From the NCBI GenBank assembly GCA_030849075.1, contig JASAOO010003468.1:1-64000 (forward strand): DNA of 64,000 nucleotides, read 5' to 3'. Under the pieces are notes generated by a model that was given only the letters and a program-made list of their open reading frames with translations, did no database searches and was not told where the DNA came from. Below are positions 53,201 to 62,200 of the stretch, piece by piece. Numbering within the stretch: the first letter of the stretch is position 1; each line of letters starts with the position of its first letter. The position numbers and the translations under genes are program-made. The stretch is from Zelonia costaricensis (taxonomy: Eukaryota > Euglenozoa > Kinetoplastea > Trypanosomatida > Trypanosomatidae).

Positions 53201-56200
53201 TCGAGGTCGGGCCGCTCCTGGCTCACGACGACAGCCAGCAGCTGATCCTCGAGGCCGGTCTCCGTCACCATGAAGTTGATCAGCGTCGTCTGCGCGTTCA
53301 CCTCGGGACCGTAGTGCGGGTTGCCCAGCTTGGTCTGCAGGATCAGGCGGAACTTCGCGTTGTACTCCACCTCGGTCGCGCCAAGCTTGATGAACTCGCG
53401 GCCGCCCTTGCGGAACGTCTGCCGGCTCAGCACACCGTCCAGCACCGGCTCGACAAACTCGCCGAGGCCCTCGATGAGGCACGGCAGACCCTCCTCGATA
53501 CACGTCTGCAGCGTGCGCTGCCAGCCCTTCTGCGTTGTCTGCACGACCCGCAGCCCGTTCTTCTCCTCGCGCGTGCGAATCCACTTGATGCCCTGCAGCT
53601 GCGGGTCGATCATGAGCGGCCAGCGCATGCAGTTGGTCAGGATGGCGCCGTTCTCGGTCGAGACACGGTCGGACGGCAGCCCCTCGTTGTTCCACGACGC
53701 CACCGCCGCCTCCGATGTGAGCACGTCCATCGTCACGTCGAGACCCTCCGTCATCGGGATACCCAGCTTCTTGATGTGCGGCACCCAGTCCTGCTCCACA
53801 ATCTGCTCGCGGAACGCCTTGGAGAAGGGTCCAATGTACGAAACGAAGGACGCACTCAGCAGCACATCGCCGACCAGCAGCTTCGCCGCCTCCTTCAGCT
53901 TCTCGATCGTGGCACCCCAGCGGACACTCTCGTCGGACAGCCCGCTCACGAGGCGCTGCGCCAGGTTCATTTTCATCTGCGTCTTCTTCGCCTTCGCCTC
54001 AATCGCGTCCGCCTCCGCGACGGCCGTGTCATACTGGCTCACGAGCCCGCTCAGCTTCGCCTGCAGGTCGGCCACCTTGTCCTGGATCTTCTTGAGCGCC
54101 GCCCGGCTCGAGACGAGGCGCTGCTGTGCCTCGGCAAGCCGCTCCTCCTTCGGCTTCACCTCGCAGCGCACGGTGTGGTAGCGGTTCATGCCAATGGCCC
54201 ACTTGCACAGGCCGGCAGCGGCGACGGACTTGTTCTTGATGATGTCGGGGTCGAAGGACGGGTTGCTGATGTACACCTGGATCTGGTCGATGCACGGCTG
54301 CGGAATGTTGTTGACGTCGAAGCTGCGCAGCTCCGTCAGGAAGCGGTCGACCTGGTTCATCATCTTCTTGCAGTCGTTCCACGAGCGCTGCTTCATCGAC
54401 GGGATCGAGCGCGGGTTCGACGTGAGCACGAGCACGCAAATCGCCACCATCTGCACATCCTCCGGCGGCTTGCCGAGGTTCTTCAGCTCCGCGATGGACG
54501 CCTTGTCCAGCGTGTCGAGCGCCGCCAGCGCCTCCTGCACGAGCGGCTGCGCCTTGGCCAGGTCCTCCTGGCACTGCTTCTCGAACGACGTCACCTCCTC
54601 GACGATCTTGTTCGTCTTCGCCTCCTCCTTCGCCGCGATGGCGCTCTGCTCCTCGACGACGGACTTCTCGCGGCCCACCGTCTCCAGAAGGGCCGCGGTC
54701 TTCTGCCGCGCCTCCTCCACCTCGACACTCTCGCGCTGCAGCACCTCCTGCAGCCCCTGCACCTGCGCGCCAGCCTCCTTGATCTTGTCGATACCGCTCA
54801 CGAGGCGGTCCGTCTGGTCGCTGTTCTCCTTGCGCTTGCGGGCCAGCAGGTCCTTGTAGAAGGCGATGAGCTCGAGGAAGGACTTGGGCGTCGTGTAGGC
54901 GTGGCGCTTCTCCTGCGCAAAGTACTCCTCGCACGTCTCCGTCACCCGCATCTGGCAGTACGCCATGAAGTCGGCGATGTTCTCCGTCATCTCCTCGCCG
55001 CCCAGCTCGATCTCGGACAGGAAGCGCTGCGCGACGGAGCGGAGGGCCTGCTCGGGCCAGCTGAGGAACCAGTCGATCACCGTCGTGTTCGCCAGGGCCG
55101 GGAACTGCCGGCACCACGCCGCGAAGTTCTTGCTCACCGGCGAGAAGCAGAGGATGATGTGCAGGTTCGTGCGCACCTTGTTGATGAAGTGCTCCCAGCA
55201 CACGTCCGGGTTCGAGTAGTCGGCGACGCCGGAGGCCTTGACCTCGTTCGTCAGTGACCCGACAATGCCCTCGCGCTCGTCCTGGTTGAACAGCTCGGGC
55301 ACGTTGCCGCTGCTCAGCATGTCGTTCAGGTACACCAGCATATCCATGGAGACGATCTGCGTGTCCGTGATGATGAAGGCGAACGGGTAGCCACGCACAC
55401 CACACTTACGGTACAGCTCCTGCATGTCGGTGCGGAAGTCGTTGATGTCGTACGTGCTCGTCACGAGGATCTGGAAGATGTCGTGGCCGTTGATGTACGA
55501 CGCGAGCCGTGCCAGCGACTGCTTGCCGGAACCGCCGACGCCGACGAGGAAGGCGTTACCGCGCGGGTTCGACGTGATGCGGGAGATGCGGCACACGTGC
55601 TCGACGGCCTGGTTGAACAGCACCAAGTTCATGGACGCGTAGTTGTCGTTGTAGTCTCCCAGCTTCTTGTGCAGGAAGACGCCGGCTTCGTCGTAGTTCG
55701 TCTCGTGGTACACGTTCTCCTGGCCCTCCGGCGTCGTGTGGAACGGCGCCCACAGCAGCGGCTCCTCCAGCGCCTCCTTCGCGCTCACGTCGCCGAACCC
55801 GGCGCGCGCGATGACCTCCTGCAGCAGCGTGTCGTAGCGCTTCATGTCCGCCTCGTCGGCCATGCGGTCGCGGAACGTGCGGTTGCACTCGTGCACCCAC
55901 AGCCGCACCAGCTGCAGACTCGTCTTGTGCAGTTTCGGGTTCGACTTGCACAGGCCCTGGAAGATGTTGAACATCTCGCGCATGTTCCACTGATAGTGGA
56001 ACTTGATGGCCGTCGGGAAGAACAGCTTCGCCACGTTCGAGTGCAGCTCAATCGTCGCGTTCGTCAGCAGCGTCGTCAGCGAGTCGCGGATGTCGCGCGG
56101 GAACGCCTTGGTGTGGGCCTGCAGAATCTGGCCGTAGATGCTGACCAGGTCCGCGCGGTCCGGCATGTTCGTCGAGAAGACGGCGAAGTGGCGCAGCAGC

Positions 56201-59200
56201 CGGTCCAGCACGGTGAAGGTGCCGGACTTGGGGTTCATCGCGCCAACGTAGCGCACGTCCACCACCTCCTTCTGCACAATCTTGACGCGGTCGTACCAGA
56301 AGCCGTAGCCGACGTGCTGCTGAAGCAGCGCCGCCGCCTCCTGCGTGCCGTACTTGTCCGGCGCCGGCATGTTCATGTCGTCCAGGAAGAAGACGAGCTT
56401 CTTGCGGTTCGGCGGGCCGTACGTGCGGCCGGAGCGCTTCTCCAGCGACTGCTCCATGACCGCCTGCAGGCCGGCAGACGAGGTGCGGGCGTTGAAGGAG
56501 ACGACGCGGAAGAGCACCTTCTCGCCGTCCAGCGAGCGCAGCTTCGACATGATCAGGTTCGTCTTACCCGTGCCCGCCGTGCCGACCAGCATGACGCCCC
56601 TGGCGTTGTCCACGAAGAGGCTCATCAGGTAGGACATGCGCACCGTGTCGGCCGTCTGCACTGACACGGAGGACAGCTGCACCTCGCCGTCGGGCGTGTA
56701 GGGCTGCACCAGCTCCGTCCACGGCTTCCAGTCAAAGACGAGGTTGCCGTTGTCGTCCTTGGCCTTGTCGATGTAGAAGTCGAAGATCGACCCGGCCTCC
56801 GAGATCTTCATGTTCGGGAACTCCTTCTTCCACTGGTTCGAGAAGTTGAGGCGCATGTCGATGCGGCCGTCAGAGCTCGGCAGCGGGCCGCCAAAGGCCC
56901 ACACCACCGCGAACACAAAGTACTTCTCGTACACCTCGAACGGGTTCGAGTGCTTCGCCAGCTCCTCCGGCTCCATCGTCTTGAAGATGCCGTCCAGCAG
57001 GAAGCAGATGGTCTGCACGACGTTGATGTCCATGACCGCCACGACCGGGCGCATGCTGCGCTTCCAGAACTCGAAGACGAGCGGCACGTACTTGTCGAAG
57101 AGGTTGTCGAGAATGACGCCCTCGCGCTTCTCGCGCGACGCGATCCACTTGTCCTTGAACGGCCCCCAGCCCAGGTCGGACTCGTTGATGAAGATGACAC
57201 CAGCACGCGACACGGTCGCCGGCGACGCGTTGCGCAGGTGCGAAATCTCGAAAATCATCCGCATCGAGTCCGTCAGCGGAATTCGCTCATTCGAGACGAG
57301 CGTCAGCATCTTGTTGTCGTCCATGACGGTGTTCATCGACTCGATCCACTCGGCGTCAATGATGCCGTCGAGCACGATCCACTTCATGTTCTTCTTCTTC
57401 TTCGACTCCACGGCGTAGTCGCGGAAGATCGTCGACAGAATGCCGTCGCGCCACTCCTTCTGCGGGGTGAAGTAGCCGTACAGCTCGTTGGACGAGATCG
57501 CCTTCGGGTTCAGGCACGAGGAGACCGCCTTCGCCTTCCAGTCGTCCTGGTGCAGCTTCGTCAGCGCCCCCTGCAGGCAGCGCCAGCACTCTGTCTTGCC
57601 CGCGCCGGCCGCGCCGAGGATGAAGACGGAGTGGCGCACGTGCAGCAGCTCCTCGTACTGCACACACTTGAGGATGAAGATGTCGTTCTCGCCCGGGAAG
57701 TTGCCCTGCTCCTTGCACACCGCCTTGCACGCCGTCACCAGCTCCGGCTTGTCCTTCTTCGGCACGTCGAGGTTCGGGAAGAGCGAGCGGATGAGGCCCA
57801 TGAACACGTACACGTCGTCCTTGCTCAGCTTCGCCATGTTCGTGTCACGCAGCGCACGCATCAGCACGTTGCGCTCCGGCAGGTCGGGGTCGCCGCGCTT
57901 GAGGGCGCCGGCGATGTACAGCACCGACTTCACGGCACGCAGACCCCAGTCGTAGTGGTCCTGCGGGGACAGCAGCTCCTTGTTCAGGCGGTAGAGCGTC
58001 ACGAACTTCAAAGCCAGGTCCTTGGCGTCGCCGAAGCCCTCGGCGGCGAGCATGATTTCGCAGATGTTCTTGAGGTCCGGCACGCACATGGCGCACGGCC
58101 GGAAGAGCGACTTGATGTTCTCCGGCAGCTCCGTGCGGCCGGCGTAGCCCGGGTTCATGGTGATCCACATGCCGACCGACCGCGAGATCGAGATCTCCTC
58201 ATCCATGAAGCGGAACCGCGACTTGTTCTCCTTCAGCGCGTTCAAGATCGAGCCGACCTGCGTCGCGACGACGGACAGCACCTCGATCGAGATGCGGTTG
58301 AACTCGTCGAAGCAGCCCCACGAGCCGGACATGGCAAGGCCCTTGAAGATCTGGCCGAGCGTGATGTAGTTCATCTGGTCCGAGCAGTTGAAGACGTAGC
58401 AGGCGATGCCCATGTTGCGGGCCAGGTCCTTGGTCGTCTCGGTCTTGCCGGTACCAGCCGGGCCGGCCGGCGCGCCGCCCTGATTGAGGCGCAGCGCCTG
58501 CGTCAGCGTAATGTAGCAGCGGTCCGTCAGCTTCGTGATGACGAGGCAGCCGCACAGGCCAATGTACTCGTAGCCGTTGATGAAGTCCGCATCAGCGATC
58601 CGGATCTCGCTGCCCTTGCTCTCGTCCCAGTAGTAGCGCAGCTGCGACTGCCAGCTGAAGGCCTCGGCCGAGTCGACGCGCTCGTCGACCATGTTCTGCA
58701 CAATGTCGCGGTTGTGCACGTCGATGGTGATGAGGTGCACCAGCATCTTGCGCTCCGTCGAGGAGCGGTCCAGCAGCACCTCCTTGATGAGGCTGTCCAG
58801 CTGCGACTTCTGGCTCTTGAGCAGGTCCTTCATGCCCATATCATTACCCTCCTCGATCTGCGCAAAGGCCTGGTGCACCTCCGTCGTGAACCAGATACGC
58901 GACGCGACGATGACCGCCTGGCACGGGTACTGGTAGATCCACTCGTTGCGCGGCTTCTCGATGTAGCCGGCGTTGGCCTCCTTGATGTGTGCCTTCATGC
59001 TCCGCTTCGTGCACTGCACCAGGCCCTCGAGCCACATCTCGACCGCGCCGTCGCACGGAAAGCTCTCCGTCAGCGACACCTTCTCGCCTTGGATCGAGAT
59101 CATCTCCCACACATCCTGCGCCCCCGCGCCAGAGAACGGGTTCTTGTCAAACGTGAAGGAGTCCACCGAGTCGATGATCTTGCTCATGTGCACCATCACG

Positions 59201-62200
59201 GCGCGTGGGTCCGAGCCCTTGGACAGGATGTCGATCAGGTCCGTGTCGGACACAAAGAAGAAGCGCGGGAACAGCTTCCGCTTCGTCTCGAGGTAGTCGG
59301 CGAGCGCCTTCTCGCAGCGGTTGAGGATGTCCTGGATGTAGTTGAGCGTCCCCTCCAGCGTCTCGCCGCGGCCAATGTCGTCGGACAGCTTGCCCGAGCA
59401 GATGGTGTCCACCGGGCTCGTGTACGCGTGCGCCTTGCTCATCAGCAGCCGGAAGACGCGGTCCGCCTCGCTGAACTGCTTCGCCTCGTTCGGGAGCTGC
59501 ACCTTGATATCCTCCGACAGCACAAAGATGGGGAACAGGTTCTGCCACTGCCGCTGAATGTCCATCCACTTGGTCGTGCACGTGTCGACCATGCCGAGAT
59601 CCTTCTGCCAGCCCAGCACCCTCTCGTAGAAGTACTCGACGAAGCGGTCCGACAGCATCGACGAGAGCGCGTTGTTGTCGTTCTCGAGCTGCTCGACAAT
59701 GTCGTCGACGGAGCCGAGGAGGTAGCAGTCGAGGTGGGCGTCCTTGTCGTACGTGAACTGCAGCTTCTCCCACGCGACAATGATCTTGGTCAGGTTCGTC
59801 TCAATGCGCAGCTCCTTCTCCGCCTTCTCGACGATGTTCGCGACGTCGTCGGCGTACTTGTGCAGGCCGAGCGCGAAGAGCTTCTCGAGCGTGAAGTCGG
59901 CCGCCGTCGGGTCGATCGTGCCGGGCTGGTTCGTCGTGCGCACGAGCTCGTCCCAGTGCCGCGGCCGCATCGACGGCGAGCTCAGCGAGTCGCACAGCGG
60001 CAGCGACGTGCGCATGTTGCGCACCGTCTCGTCGACGCCCTTGAACACGCCCCAGCCCTTCACCTTCATGGGCTGCAGCTGCAGCTGCTTCGAGATCTTC
60101 TTGGCCTCGTCCTCGAAGTAGGCCACGTCGGCGTCCTTGAACGTCGACCGCATCCAGTCGCGGAACTGCGACGTGACGTGGAAGTTGAGGTCCCAGATCT
60201 GCTTGAGCAGCGCCAGCTCCTGTCGGCACTCGCGGATGCTCTTGAAGTGCGACACGGCCAGGTCGAAGAGGTCCTGCAGGTTCTGCAGCCCCTTCGCCTT
60301 GTGCTCGACCACCATGAAGTGTGCGTAGACGTTGTCGATCGTATTGTACACCTCGCCGGCCTGGATCGCGTAGGTGAAGAGCGGGTTCTGGTGGAAGGCG
60401 TCCACCTCGTAGCTCAGCTCCTGCTCAAACGCCGTAACGTCCTCCTTGATCTTCTCCGCCTCGCGGTCCTGCACGATCGAGTTCTGCGCCCGCGCGTTCA
60501 GCGCCTTCTTGTTGAGTGCGACCCACTGCTCCGGCGCCGGCTTCCGCAGCTCCTCCAGCTTCTCGATCTTCGCCAGCTCCGCCTCGGCGTCCGGCGACGT
60601 GCTCGCGTGCGTCTTCAGCATCCCGATGGCCGTCTTGATCGGCGGGAACATGCCGCTCGTCTCGCCCGTCTCGTCCTCGCCCATGACCTCGGTGTTGCGC
60701 TTGCGGCAGTCGCGAATCCACCGCATGACAGACTTGAGCGCGTCGACGTCGCCGTCGAGCACCTCGACCTCAAGCCCCTTGTCGGCCTCCTTGATGAAGG
60801 CGTACAGGTGCGTCAGGTCCGCCTTGATCTTGTCCAGCAGGTAGTCCGAGTACATCTCCTTCCAGCGCCGGCTAAGGTCGCGCAGGGCGATGCGGAGCGG
60901 CTTCACGTCGATGAGTACGGAGCCCTCGGCGTGGCGGTCCTCGATGGCGGCCAGGCGGTTGCGGATACGCGTGTACTCGGTGATCGCCCGGTCGAACTCC
61001 GCCAGGCTCACGCCAAAGTACTCGACCGGCTTCTGCGACAGCGCCCCCGCAGCAGCCACGCCGGCCGTGTCCTCCATTGACATGCTCGCCCGGCGGCCGT
61101 CGCGCTGCTGCGGCTCCATATCGATGAACTGCGCAAACACCTTCTTGCGGTCCGTCTCCCAGAGCGACTTGAACTCGTCGTAGACGTGGCGGTAGTCCTC
61201 GCAGGCCGCGACGTTCTGCTGGAAAAGAGCCTGAATCTCGTCGACGAGGGCTCGCACGTGCTCGTTCTCGCGCATCTCCTCCGCGTACGAGCTGCTGCCG
61301 TAGACGGGGTCGATGAGACCAGCCGCGTTGATGACACCGTTCATCGTCTCGTTCAGCGTCTGCCACACCGACTTCTCCTCGCCCTCCGCCGCCGTCAGCG
61401 GCGGGTCGAAGCGCGACTTCGCCGTCGGGTGGTCGGGCGTGGCCCTCGACAGCGACAGCTTCACGTCCACCAGTGGGATGCCGTCGTGGTCGGTGAGCCA
61501 GACGGGGTCCAGCTGGTTGCGCATGTTCGTGAGTGACGCCACGGCCGCCTCGACAAGGCACTCGCGCGCAACGGAGCTGACGTAGGCGAGGTAGCGCTGC
61601 CACACCGCGTCGTTGACGTTCACGGCGGCCCCGCCGTTCGCCTCCTTGAGCGTCTGCAGCGCCTCCAGGCTGCTCTGTGTCAGCGCCTTGACCTCGCCGT
61701 TGCGCTCGCGCAGCCCGGCCGCACGGGCCTCGACGTAGTCGCCAAAAGTCTTGCGCAGCTCCGTCTCCGACATCGTCTTCGCGCCCGCCGCGGCGTCCAG
61801 CGGGAAGAGGGTGTCGTCGGTCTTGTACTTCTTCATCGAGTCCTTCATCTGCTGGACGTTCGCGTGCAGCGTCGAGACGGCCGTGTCGATGGCCGTCACC
61901 TGCTTCAGCGCCTCCTCGATGAAGCCGTTCGTCGCCTCCTCGTTCTCCCAGCGCACCTCCTTGAGCCCGCGCGCGACGTACGCCTCGAACTTCTGCAGCT
62001 CCGCCTCAATCAGCGGACGCTCATCGTGCGGGCGCAGGCTTGAGCTGAAGTTGTTGTACGTCGTGCACAGGTACTCGAGCTTGAGGGCCTGGTCACGGTA
62101 CACGTCGCGCTTCGTGAAGATGGCCTCCGCGTCCGGTGGGACGTCGAACTGGCCGATGCCGGCCGACTCGTACGAGTTGAGCACCTCGACGTAGTACACC

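Noticed and set aside
52906..55257. 783-codon plus-strand open frame
   Set aside because: Antisense mirror of the dynein motor and stalk region.
56950..61080. 1376-codon plus-strand open frame
   Set aside because: Antisense mirror of the dynein heavy chain; same artefact of high GC at third codon positions.
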